Below, piece by piece: positions 5,922 through 14,443 of a stretch of DNA of 14,500 nt; within the stretch, counting starts at the first letter, position 1; every line of letters starts with the position of its first letter. The position numbers and the translations under genes are program-made. Under the pieces are notes generated by a model. It saw nothing but the letters and a program-made list of their open reading frames with translations, did no database searches and was not told the DNA's origin. The stretch covers positions 1-14,500 of the forward strand of contig JAAYKZ010000017.1 of assembly GCA_012522165.1 (NCBI GenBank). Direction: 5' to 3'. The stretch comes from Clostridiales bacterium (GTDB lineage Bacteria; Bacillota; Clostridia; Caldicoprobacterales; UBA3941).

Positions 5922-8303
5922 TTAAACCTTAAATTGATTGACCAATACTTCCAAATCTTGTGCCAGCTGGGCTAACTGAGCTGCAGCATCACTAGTTTTG
6001 GCAGCGCCATTAGCTGTATCCTCAGTGGCAGCATTAATTTCTTGTATATTGTAATTGATCTCCGAAGCACCTAAGGATATTTCTTTGGAAGAACGTGCAA
6101 TCTCTTGTACCCTTCCCGATGCTACTTCCGTATTTTGGGCTATTTCATTGGCAGCATGGGATAATTCTGCAGTTGATCTGGCTATTTCACGAACTCCAGT
6201 AGCCGCCTCATTCAAGCTGTTTACAGCATCTTGAGCATTGGATGCAATATCTCTAATCTCACTGCTTATAGAATTTACCAAGTCTGCTGCTGCCATGGTA
6301 GACTGGCTAATTTCTCCAGTTAATGTGGATTGTTCAGTTACTGCCGCTGCTATGGTATTAGTAATCTTATTGCTTTCATCTATGGTCTTTGTTATGGTAC
6401 CTACAGCGGCCACTACATTGGCCATCTGCTGCTGCATATCGCTTATTTGCTGTGCTATCTCTTCGGTAGCCTCTGCTGTTTGTTTTGCTAGCTCCTTTAC
6501 TTCATTGGCTACAACTGCAAAGCCCTTTCCAGCTTCACCAGCACCTGCTGCCTCAATGGCAGCATTTAAAGCCAGCATATTGGTTTGATCAGCTATATCA
6601 CTTATTACATCAACAATCCTGCCTATTTGACGAGCTGATACATTAAGCTTTCCAATCAAAACATTGGCCTCTTTAGCCTTGGTTTCTGCATCCAAGGTTA
6701 TTTCAGTAGAGCGTTCACAATTGACGCTGACCTCAGTCAAGGAAGCGTTTATTTCCTTTACCGAAGTAGCAACGCTGTTAACAGAGATAGATACATTAGC
6801 CGCTGAATCCGCCACCCTGCTTATACTAGAAGAAATATCATTAACTCGCTGGTTGACCTCTTGAACATTTACCGAGGTCTGCTCCGCTGCTGATGCTAAA
6901 TTTCGTGTAGATGCCGACATCTCCTCCACAGCACTAGCTATGGTGTTAATGCTCTGGCTGGTTTCATCAGATGCATTGGCAGCATTATCTATAGTAGCAG
7001 ATATTTCCTCTACCGCTGCTGATACCACGCCGGTCTTGCTGTTAACCTCTTCACTGTTAGATGCCATATCCTCTGATATATCAAGAAGATTTTTAGAGGA
7101 TTTGTTTAGTGTAATGGTAGTTTCATAAATATCTCGGGTCATGAACTGTATTTTTCCCATAAACTGGTTCAAGGAGTCAGCTAACTGGCCTAGTTCATCC
7201 TTGCTGTCTACCTCTACCCTAACTGTTAAGTCTCCTTCAGCAGCCTTACCCATCATATCCTGAACATATCGTATGGCTTTAGTAAGCCTATAGGATAAAA
7301 TGACAGCCAATATACCAGCTAAGGCAATGCCTGCTAGTATAGAGATAACGAGAAAAGCTAGGGCAAAGCTAGTCCTTCTGTCTGCATTTTCATTCATCTG
7401 TTCTACAACTTTTGTATTCTCTTCTACCAGCTCATCTAAAATAGCTTCAGTCTCTAAAAATGCATCCCTAGTGACATAAAGGGCTTGCTCCACCATCTGT
7501 TCATATATAAGATCCGCTTCTTTGGCCACATTGTCCATTTTTACTAATAGGTCTAAAACTTTATCCATATTAGGCAGAGTAACATTTCTGTATACCTCCA
7601 TTGCCTGAACCCTATTATCAGCACCTTGGCCCATAAGCCCAACTATAGTCTGCCCGCTTTCATGAACCTTGTCATGATACTCATGTATCTCTTTTATGTA
7701 GTTGGAAAGTTCCTGGTTTTCCGTAGTAAAGGAATTAAGCCATTTCCCTAATTGACACTTTGTTGGATCAGTCTCCCCCTCAAACTCTGTACCACTGGTT
7801 ATGGAATGTAGAAGCTGCCAGATCCAATATGAATGATCCTTTTGCCTAAGGGCCAGCTCATATCTTATTTCCATGGGATTTAGTATTTTTGTCTCATCCA
7901 AACTTTTGGAAAGAACTAAGAATTCTTCATTGGCATTTTTCCAGTTTTCCCAGGCTACTTCTAACCGCTCCCATATTTGCTTCTCCCTTTCTGTTAGCTT
8001 GGCCTTGCTCAAATATTCCCAAGCCTCATCAGCCCGCTGCCAAGCTTCCTCCAAACGTTGGTATCTGGTTTGCCTCTGCTCAGCAGTAAGCTTTGGGCTG
8101 GTTAAAATATTTTCTACCATATTAATGCTCAGTTGAGTCTCTTTTAAGGTTAGTATATTTTTTAAATTGGGAATTCCCGTATCCCCTATCTCATCTATAT
8201 CTCTCATAGCCCTAGCCATCCCCCAATATCCAACTATACCTATGACTAGGGCAAACAAGCATATTGCTGAAAAAGACAGCAGCAATTTTGATCTTATTTT
8301 CAC
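5922..8303 (-). CDS. Methyl-accepting chemotaxis protein with extracytoplasmic CZB zinc-binding domain
   Basis: This 793-residue membrane receptor has TM1 at about 8-30, an all-helical outer region (about 31-311), TM2 at about 312-337, a HAMP domain (about 338-390) and a long cytoplasmic signalling coiled coil ending at the C-terminus. The outer region contains H157-x2-W160, C183-x-L-G-x-W188 and H210-x3-H214, matching the chemoreceptor zinc-binding (CZB) consensus in order and spacing (22 and 21 residues). CZB domains sense zinc or oxidants such as hypochlorous acid through the Cys-zinc thiolate; whether this one does so outside the membrane is open. The kinase-contact tip is around 565-620 and is identical for 52 residues to the neighbouring receptor. 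There is no C-terminal pentapeptide tether for CheR/CheB. The start is GTG, seven bases after GGAGG. It lies 17 bases after the other receptor gene. Confidence 0.93.
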   Translation of the reverse strand: MKIRSKLLLSFSAICLFALVIGIVGYWGMARAMRDIDEIGDTGIPNLKNILTLKETQLSINMVENILTSPKLTAEQRQTRYQRLEEAWQRADEAWEYLSKAKLTEREKQIWERLEVAWENWKNANEEFLVLSKSLDETKILNPMEIRYELALRQKDHSYWIWQLLHSITSGTEFEGETDPTKCQLGKWLNSFTTENQELSNYIKEIHEYHDKVHESGQTIVGLMGQGADNRVQAMEVYRNVTLPNMDKVLDLLVKMDNVAKEADLIYEQMVEQALYVTRDAFLETEAILDELVEENTKVVEQMNENADRRTSFALAFLVISILAGIALAGILAVILSYRLTKAIRYVQDMMGKAAEGDLTVRVEVDSKDELGQLADSLNQFMGKIQFMTRDIYETTITLNKSSKNLLDISEDMASNSEEVNSKTGVVSAAVEEISATIDNAANASDETSQSINTIASAVEEMSASTRNLASAAEQTSVNVQEVNQRVNDISSSISRVADSAANVSISVNSVATSVKEINASLTEVSVNCERSTEITLDAETKAKEANVLIGKLNVSARQIGRIVDVISDIADQTNMLALNAAIEAAGAGEAGKGFAVVANEVKELAKQTAEATEEIAQQISDMQQQMANVVAAVGTITKTIDESNKITNTIAAAVTEQSTLTGEISQSTMAAADLVNSISSEIRDIASNAQDAVNSLNEAATGVREIARSTAELSHAANEIAQNTEVASGRVQEIARSSKEISLGASEINYNIQEINAATEDTANGAAKTSDAAAQLAQLAQDLEVLVNQFKV

Positions 8304-8320
8304 ACAAACCCCTCCAAACC

Positions 8321-10684
8321 TTATATTTTAAACTGCTTTACTAGCTGCTCAAGCTTTTGTCCCAGCTCCGCCAATTCAATGGATGCCTTATTGGTATCTC
8401 CAGCTCCGGTAGCTGTCTCATAAGCTGCTTGACTAATCTCTTGAGTGCTAATGGTTATCTCACTTACCCCCCTTGATATTTCACTGGCAGACTCGGCAAT
8501 TTCATCCATTTTCTTAGAAGATTCTTCAGTCCTCTGAGCTATCTCATGGGCAGCCAGGGATAATTCCTGTGCCGATCTGGCTATCTCCTGAACCCCTTCA
8601 GAGGCCTTTCCAGCGTTTTTAACCGCGCCTTTGGACTTATCTGCTACATCCTGTATCTCATGGCTAATTAGATTAACTTCATTTGCAGCTTCCAGTATAG
8701 AAGTTGATATTTCACCCGTAATTGCCGACTGCTCGGTCACTGCTGAAGCAATGGTATTGGTTATTTGAGTAATCTCTTCAATAACCTTGTTAATGGTTTC
8801 CACTGCCTTTACTGCATCAGCCATATTTCCCTGCATATCCTGAATCTGCTGGGCAATCTCTTCTGTAGCTTCCGCTGTTTGCTTAGCAAGTTCTTTAACC
8901 TCATTGGCTACTACCGCAAAGCCCTTGCCCGCTTCACCTGCCCCTGCTGCTTCAATAGCAGCATTTAAAGCCAGCATGTTGGTCTGATCGGCTATATCGT
9001 TAATGACGTTTACAATTTTTCCAATCTGCTTAGATGATTCATTTAGTTTTCTAATAATTTCATTGGTTTGCTGTGCTCTCTTTTGTGCATCTGAAATTAT
9101 TACCATAGAGCGTTCTGAATTGCTACTTACATCCCCAAGGGAAATATTGAGCTCTTTTAGAGATGTAGCCCCTTCATTAACAGACTGGGAGACCTGCATA
9201 GCAGAATCAGCAATTAGATTTACAGTATGGGAAATATCCTGAATGGCTTGTCTTACCTGCTCTACGTGATCTGAGATGCCCTCAGAAGTGGTAGCCAGTC
9301 TATTGGTGGAAGCAGACATTTGCTCTATAGCAGAAGCTACAACGTTTATGTTGCTTCTAGTATCATCGGAAGCTTGTGCAGTATTGGCAATACTGCTGGT
9401 AATTTCCTCTAAAGCTGCCATAACATTATCGGTTTTTGCGTTCATCTCTTCACTATTTGCTGCTAGTGTATTGGAAATATGGGTTAGGGCATTAGATGAC
9501 TCCGACAAGGCCAGAGTAGTCTGGTATATCTCTCTGGTCATGTTTTGGATCTTGTCCACGAACTGGTTAAAATATCTGGCCAGCTGTCCTGATTCATCCT
9601 TAGATGTCTCGGGTATTCTTATGGTTAGATCTCCTTCTCCTTTTGCTATATCCTTTAGCATGCCAACTGTCTGATCCAAGGGTTTTAGGCTGGAGGCAGT
9701 TATTCTCCACAACAATAACAGGCCTACAGCTGATAGGATAAGGCCTACTGACAGTATAATCATATTAAATTGCTGTATAGGCTGTATAAATATGTCCCTG
9801 TTAAGGGTAATAGCTAAGGACCAGCCAAGTCCTTCAAAATCCCTTACTCCCGATAGATGGGTATAGCCTACTAGTTTGGATACCCCCTCATAGGTATACT
9901 CACCGCTACCAGCTTTACCAGATATCATTTCCCTGGCAATATTCCCTAAATTATCGTCCCTTTCAGCAATGTTTTCACTGCCTATCTTTTCAGTTACAGG
10001 ATGCCAGATAAAAGTTCCATTCTTATCAATTATATATGGATAACTCCCAACATTGCCCTGCTCTTCCATTTCATCGATAATATCATTCATCATTTCATGT
10101 AGTATCTTATCAGACATACGGGCAGTAAGGATTCCTACTGGATCTAAAGATTTATTAAAGATAGGATAGCTGAAGGTAACAACATTAAAACCTATATCCT
10201 CACTTTTTCTATATTCGTAGTAAATATCCAGCTTTTCCTTAGTATTTACAAACCAGGCAGCATCGCTATAATCATCCCGAACATTTGCGCTGCTGGCAGC
10301 TACCAGCCTGCCATCCATATCTACTATTAACATATCGTGGTATGTATCTCCATGCTGCTCTACGGCATGGCTTAATATATCCTGCTTTATGCTAGCACTG
10401 GTAGTTGTGTCTACTATATCCTTGTTTTGTGCTATAACCTTCACATCTCCTATACGCTCATTCATGAAGTAATCCAGCATCTCTCCATGGGTATCTGCCA
10501 TAACCTGCATGTTGGCCTTGGTATTAGCTATTATGATACTTTTAGCAATTTCCATAGCTGTTAAAACTACAAAGGCTAAAATGATGAGTATCAGTATACC
10601 CGTTAGAAAGGGAATTTTTATCTTTAGGCTTTTATTTATTCCAAGACTAAAGTCCTTAGGTTTTAATCTCCTTAATCTACTCAT
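8321..10684 (-). CDS. Methyl-accepting chemotaxis protein with dCache sensor
   Basis: This 787-residue receptor has a basic N-terminus, TM1 at about 24-46, a double-Cache outer domain (about 50-300), TM2 at about 307-326, HAMP (about 330-385) and a signalling coiled coil to the end. Cache marks are the distal strand LIVDMDGRLVAAS (119-131) and the proximal YIIDKNGTFIWHP (217-229). The region around AAWF (142-145) lacks the arginine two before the tryptophan that marks amino-acid-binding dCache domains, so the ligand is unknown and probably not a free amino acid. The tip 563-614 equals that of the CZB receptor. No C-terminal pentapeptide is present. I chose ATG 10684, nine bases after AAGAAAGG; an ATG three codons earlier directly abuts that site. 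It starts 21 bases after cheW. Confidence 0.94.
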   Translation of the reverse strand: MSRLRRLKPKDFSLGINKSLKIKIPFLTGILILIILAFVVLTAMEIAKSIIIANTKANMQVMADTHGEMLDYFMNERIGDVKVIAQNKDIVDTTTSASIKQDILSHAVEQHGDTYHDMLIVDMDGRLVAASSANVRDDYSDAAWFVNTKEKLDIYYEYRKSEDIGFNVVTFSYPIFNKSLDPVGILTARMSDKILHEMMNDIIDEMEEQGNVGSYPYIIDKNGTFIWHPVTEKIGSENIAERDDNLGNIAREMISGKAGSGEYTYEGVSKLVGYTHLSGVRDFEGLGWSLAITLNRDIFIQPIQQFNMIILSVGLILSAVGLLLLWRITASSLKPLDQTVGMLKDIAKGEGDLTIRIPETSKDESGQLARYFNQFVDKIQNMTREIYQTTLALSESSNALTHISNTLAANSEEMNAKTDNVMAALEEITSSIANTAQASDDTRSNINVVASAIEQMSASTNRLATTSEGISDHVEQVRQAIQDISHTVNLIADSAMQVSQSVNEGATSLKELNISLGDVSSNSERSMVIISDAQKRAQQTNEIIRKLNESSKQIGKIVNVINDIADQTNMLALNAAIEAAGAGEAGKGFAVVANEVKELAKQTAEATEEIAQQIQDMQGNMADAVKAVETINKVIEEITQITNTIASAVTEQSAITGEISTSILEAANEVNLISHEIQDVADKSKGAVKNAGKASEGVQEIARSAQELSLAAHEIAQRTEESSKKMDEIAESASEISRGVSEITISTQEISQAAYETATGAGDTNKASIELAELGQKLEQLVKQFKI

Positions 10685-10705
10685 CCTATTCATCCTTTCT
10701 TAAGT

Positions 10706-11149
10706 TCAATCTAACTGCACATCTTCTCCAAAAATCTTGTCAGCATCTATAACCATTATCAACTGATCCTCTAGTTTTACAACCTCTTTTATATATCGAT
10801 CATCTATATGATGGATATTGCCAGGCATGGGCTCACACCAGTCCTCTTCCACATCCAAGACATCACCAGGCCTATCCACAACAAAACCCATATATTCGCT
10901 ACCATTATCATGATTTTTAAGGATTATACAAGTTGGATTATCTGGTACAATACCCTGCTTGCCATAAATAAAGCTAACTAGGTCAAACACTGTCACTACC
11001 TGTCCTCTCATATTAAATAAACCTACTACAAAGCCTGGAGCGCCAGGCACTTTTGTATAGTTTATTTTTCTATTTATTTCCTTAACCAGCTTTATGTCTA
11101 TCCCAAATAGTTCCCCTTTTAAATAAAAGGTTAGAATCTTACCCTGCAT
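10706..11149 (-). CDS. cheW: CheW coupling protein
   Basis: CheW is the SH3-like adaptor that links receptor tips to the P5 domain of CheA at the inner membrane face. The 147-residue product is one CheW domain. Typical features are an opening ILTFYLKGELFGID, GLFNMRGQVVTVFDL (43-57; usual form G-L-x-N-x-R-G), a G-F-V-V-D segment (88-92) and a C-terminal LIMVIDADKIF. It starts at ATG 11149 inside the end of cheA, an 11-base overlap, with GAGG ten bases upstream. It is the only free CheW in the window, while CheA carries two further CheW-like domains, so receptor arrays of this system may contain three different CheW folds. Confidence 0.94.
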   Translation of the reverse strand: MQGKILTFYLKGELFGIDIKLVKEINRKINYTKVPGAPGFVVGLFNMRGQVVTVFDLVSFIYGKQGIVPDNPTCIILKNHDNGSEYMGFVVDRPGDVLDVEEDWCEPMPGNIHHIDDRYIKEVVKLEDQLIMVIDADKIFGEDVQLD

Positions 11150-14102
11150 TTCTGCTCATCCTCTCTCTAATGGCTGCATCCAGTTTGCCCAGGAGCTTTT
11201 CCTTGTCCAGTTTAATCTCATAATAGTCAAAACCCGCATCCAAGCCAGCCTTGATTTGGCTGTCGTTAAATAGGGAGGTAACAGCTATGGCTGGAAGGTT
11301 TTTTAGGACTTCATCCTTTCGTATATTACTTATCAGCTCCAAACCATCCATTACTGGCATATTTATATCGCTTATTAAGGCGTCTACCTTTTCCTCCTTT
11401 AATATATTAAGAGCTTGTTTACCGTTTTCTGCCTCTAACACTTTATAGCCAGCTTCTTCAAGGTACTCCCTTTCCAGTCGCCTAAAGAAAGAAGAATCTT
11501 CCGCCAGCAAAATGGTGTAATTTATTGCCTCAGCCCTACTCTCGTCTGATGTCCTATAATATTCTGGAGCAGCCATTTCAAATAGCTGGTATAGATTAAG
11601 CATTAACACTATCTTACCATTCCAAAAGGTATTGCCTACTACGCCATGGGCCTTAATGTCCTGCTGGCTGTAATCTATATTAATAGTAGCTGTATCATAT
11701 ACCTTGCGTATTAGTATGCCTATAGGATGCTTTACCAGTTTAGGCACTATGACGTATAGCTTTGAATCCGTATATTCTTTTTTGGAAATAGGGATATAAT
11801 CTTCCGGCCGCACAAGCCTCAAGGATCGCCCTCTAAATTCAATATACTCCTTATCTCCTACCTGCTGGATATCTTCTGGGCTAATCTCCTCCACACGTGA
11901 TACCATGGATAGAGGAAGGGCCAACACCTCAGCTCCGGAACAGCTAAATAAAATTATTGTATGTTCTTCACTAGTTGTCCTGTTGCTTTCATCCTGTTCT
12001 TTTGTGTCTTTAACATCCACCAGTTTTAAATCCGCAAGATCAGCAATTCCGTCTGCATCTAAAATCATGGCAATTCTTCCATCACCTAAAATAGTAACTC
12101 CTGAGTAACATTTGCAGTCCTTAAGATGTTTGGGCAAAGGCTTTACTAGTATCTCTTCATCATCATGTATGGCGTCTACTATCAAACCATAACGGTGCTG
12201 TCCTACTTTTAGTATCAATACCCTAATTATCTTAGAAGGGTCATTAAATTCGTGGGTATCTTGGTCACTTCTTGACAAACCCAATACATCAGACAATTTA
12301 ACAATGGGAAGCAGATTACCGCGAAACCTAAGCACCAAGGAACCGCTAACATTCTCTATACGCCTGTCCTTATCGCCAGGCTTGACCCTTACCATCTCCT
12401 GGAGATTTACCTGGGGCAGGGCAAATTTTTGTCCTTCAGCTTCTACTATCAGGCAGGATATTATAGCCAATGTTAAGGGTAAATTAAGCTTAAAGGTAGT
12501 TCCTTGGCCAGATTGGCTGTCTATATCTATAGTTCCTCCAAGCTTTTCAATATTGGTTCGAACTACATCCATGCCTACGCCTCTCCCTGAAACATCAGTT
12601 ACGTTTTTGGCAGTGGAAAAACCAGGCATGAAGATATGTTCCAGGATCTCTTTTTCATCCATGGTAGCCAGCTCTTGAGGGGTTCTTAACTCTTTTTCCA
12701 GTATTTTGGCCTTCAATGCTTCAATATTTATTCCAGCCCCGTCATCAGATATAAGTATGGTTACATGGCTCCCCTCCTGATAAGCACCAAGGGCGATAAT
12801 GCCTTCTCGATTTTTTCCTGCCCTTTCCCGATCCTCAGGTTTTTCTATACCATGATCCGCTGCGTTGCGAATAAGATGAGTAAGGGGATCTCCAAGCCCT
12901 TCAATAATAGACTTGTCCAATTCCACTTGAGCACCGGTTATTTTCAATTTCATTTCCTTACCCAGCTGCCTAGACAGGTCTCTTATCATTCTTGGGAATT
13001 TATTGAATACATTTACCAAAGGCTGCATCCTGGTCTGCATAATTCTTTCCTGCAGCTGTGTTGTGATGTGATCAATGTTTTGTAAAATAGAATCTAATCC
13101 TTCTACCTTTTTTCTGTAGGCTTCTAATGCCCTAAGGAGTTGATTCCTTCCCAGCACCAATTCACTAGCCAAGTTCATAATATCGTTTAGTAGATCAATG
13201 GGAACTCGAATGCTGTCCTCTATAGCTAGAGTGGTTGTTTTTCTGTTGTGAGCTTGGGGCTTGTTGCTTTGTATATTATTACTTCTCTCTTTGTCTGCCT
13301 TTTCTGGTTGCTTATCCTCCAACAATACCTCTTTATACTTGTTAGGTTTTATTTCTACACTTAGCTCCTGTATACTGTCTTCCGGAATTTCCAAAGCCAA
13401 GGCAACAAGGTTTCTCTCCAGCACAGTTGTAAAGAGGAAGGTGTATTCTATATCGCTTTTTAGAACATCGTCCAAGCCCTCTATTTCACTAACGTCGGAA
13501 TGGGATACTAGGATCTGACCTATGGATTGAATTTTACTAAAAAAAGCAATAGGGCTTATGCCTCTCTTATCCAGATCCTTATGCAGCCTTAGCTTAATTC
13601 TATACAACCGATGACCATGCTCAAGGGCACTTTCTATCCTTTCTTGCTGATTCTCATCCAGATATAATTCTTTACTTCTATTGTCCCTGATTTCTATCAA
13701 AGATTTGGGACTAGCCTTTGCTGACTGTCCCTCCAAGATAGCTGACAATTCATCTAGATAAGAAGAGATGTCAAAATTTGGGCTATCCAGAACATTGTCC
13801 ACCATATCCCTTAAGCAATCATTGGCTTTTAATAGAGTATCAATACTGGAATCATTCAATCCAATTTTATTATTGCGAACAGCCCCAAATACATTTTCAA
13901 TGGCATGGGCTAGTTTTACTATATTATCTAACCCAAAAAAGCCGGCAGTTCCTTTTATGCTGTGAACACTTCTAAATAGCCTGTTTATAAGTTCCCCATC
14001 TCCCCCAGCCCCAGCCATTACCAACAGATCTGATTCAACTTGCTCTATATGCAACCTAGCTTCTTCAACGAATTCCTGAATAAACTCTTCATTTTGCAGC
14101 AA
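11139..14102 (-). CDS. cheA: Hybrid CheA histidine kinase with Hpt, two CheW-like domains and C-terminal receiver
   Basis: This is the central kinase, unusually long at 987 residues. Domains in order: P1/Hpt (about 1-120) with phosphoacceptor H47 in SVHSIKGTAGFFG; a P2-like region (about 155-250, beginning YRIKLRLHKDLDKRG); a low-complexity linker (about 255-295); P3 dimerisation (about 297-362); P4 ATPase with the N-box HLIRNAADHG (409-418), DDGAGI (453-458), GFST (494-497) and GRGVGMDVV (507-515); P5 CheW-like (about 543-692); a second CheW-like domain (about 712-846); and a receiver (861-987) with E868/D869, D912, T942 and K964. The last lysine is followed by Leu instead of Pro. The last two domains match the layout of CheV. 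I chose TTG 14102, seven bases after AAGGGGG; the ATG at 14120 has no ribosome site. It overlaps cheW by 11 bases. Confidence 0.94.
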   Translation of the reverse strand: MLQNEEFIQEFVEEARLHIEQVESDLLVMAGAGGDGELINRLFRSVHSIKGTAGFFGLDNIVKLAHAIENVFGAVRNNKIGLNDSSIDTLLKANDCLRDMVDNVLDSPNFDISSYLDELSAILEGQSAKASPKSLIEIRDNRSKELYLDENQQERIESALEHGHRLYRIKLRLHKDLDKRGISPIAFFSKIQSIGQILVSHSDVSEIEGLDDVLKSDIEYTFLFTTVLERNLVALALEIPEDSIQELSVEIKPNKYKEVLLEDKQPEKADKERSNNIQSNKPQAHNRKTTTLAIEDSIRVPIDLLNDIMNLASELVLGRNQLLRALEAYRKKVEGLDSILQNIDHITTQLQERIMQTRMQPLVNVFNKFPRMIRDLSRQLGKEMKLKITGAQVELDKSIIEGLGDPLTHLIRNAADHGIEKPEDRERAGKNREGIIALGAYQEGSHVTILISDDGAGINIEALKAKILEKELRTPQELATMDEKEILEHIFMPGFSTAKNVTDVSGRGVGMDVVRTNIEKLGGTIDIDSQSGQGTTFKLNLPLTLAIISCLIVEAEGQKFALPQVNLQEMVRVKPGDKDRRIENVSGSLVLRFRGNLLPIVKLSDVLGLSRSDQDTHEFNDPSKIIRVLILKVGQHRYGLIVDAIHDDEEILVKPLPKHLKDCKCYSGVTILGDGRIAMILDADGIADLADLKLVDVKDTKEQDESNRTTSEEHTIILFSCSGAEVLALPLSMVSRVEEISPEDIQQVGDKEYIEFRGRSLRLVRPEDYIPISKKEYTDSKLYVIVPKLVKHPIGILIRKVYDTATINIDYSQQDIKAHGVVGNTFWNGKIVLMLNLYQLFEMAAPEYYRTSDESRAEAINYTILLAEDSSFFRRLEREYLEEAGYKVLEAENGKQALNILKEEKVDALISDINMPVMDGLELISNIRKDEVLKNLPAIAVTSLFNDSQIKAGLDAGFDYYEIKLDKEKLLGKLDAAIRERMSRNAG

Positions 14103-14137
14103 CCCAATTCCCCCTTGCATCCATTGATTTTACAAAT

Positions 14138-14443
14138 TTAAGATTCCACCGCAATTACCTCATCTAGTTTTAAAATTCTAAACAATTTTTTTACTTTTCC
14201 ATTAAGCCCTATAATTTTAAAGCCCTTTCTAATTTGGTTTGCAGTTTTGTAGAGGGCAATTATCAAGTTAAGGCCTATGGAATCAATCACCTCTACCTTT
14301 TCCATATCCAACACTATTTCTTCATAGGAATTATCTCTCTCTATGGCTTCACGCATCTGATCTAACTTATCCTTAACCCAGAATGAAGTTATGTCTTCAG
14401 CAATCCTTATTTCAAGACGATTGTCCTTTATACTGGTATCCAT
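14138..14443 (-). CDS. STAS-domain anti-sigma factor antagonist
   Basis: This 101-residue single STAS domain is of the SpoIIAA/RsbV type. The phosphorylatable serine is S55 in VIDSIGLNLI (52-61), the conserved D-S-x-G-L position at the start of a helix, preceded by the strand EIVLDMEKVEVID. When unphosphorylated, such proteins bind and remove an anti-sigma serine kinase; PP2C phosphatases reactivate them. The matching PP2C protein is encoded at the other end of this cluster, but no kinase/anti-sigma partner is visible. I chose ATG 14443, six bases after AGGAGG; the ATG at 14449 touches the ribosome site. It is the first gene seen in the cluster, 35 bases before cheA, and further genes may lie to the right of the window. 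Confidence 0.92.
   Translation of the reverse strand: MDTSIKDNRLEIRIAEDITSFWVKDKLDQMREAIERDNSYEEIVLDMEKVEVIDSIGLNLIIALYKTANQIRKGFKIIGLNGKVKKLFRILKLDEVIAVES

Noticed and set aside
6444..8998. Recent duplication or recombination repeat between the two receptor genes
   Set aside because: The identical protein stretch is encoded with many different third codon bases and the sensor halves are unrelated, so this is shared family conservation, not a DNA repeat.
9276..9674. A 132-codon open frame on the plus strand opposite the dCache receptor
   Set aside because: It lies wholly antisense to a conserved receptor signalling domain, and the translation is hydrophobic low-complexity sequence mirroring the Ala/Ser/Glu-rich coiled coil. 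No known domain or ribosome site was seen.
12304..12678. A 124-codon open frame on the plus strand opposite cheA
   Set aside because: It is antisense to the CheA ATPase and P5 domains, whose motifs are intact on the minus strand. It is a shadow frame.
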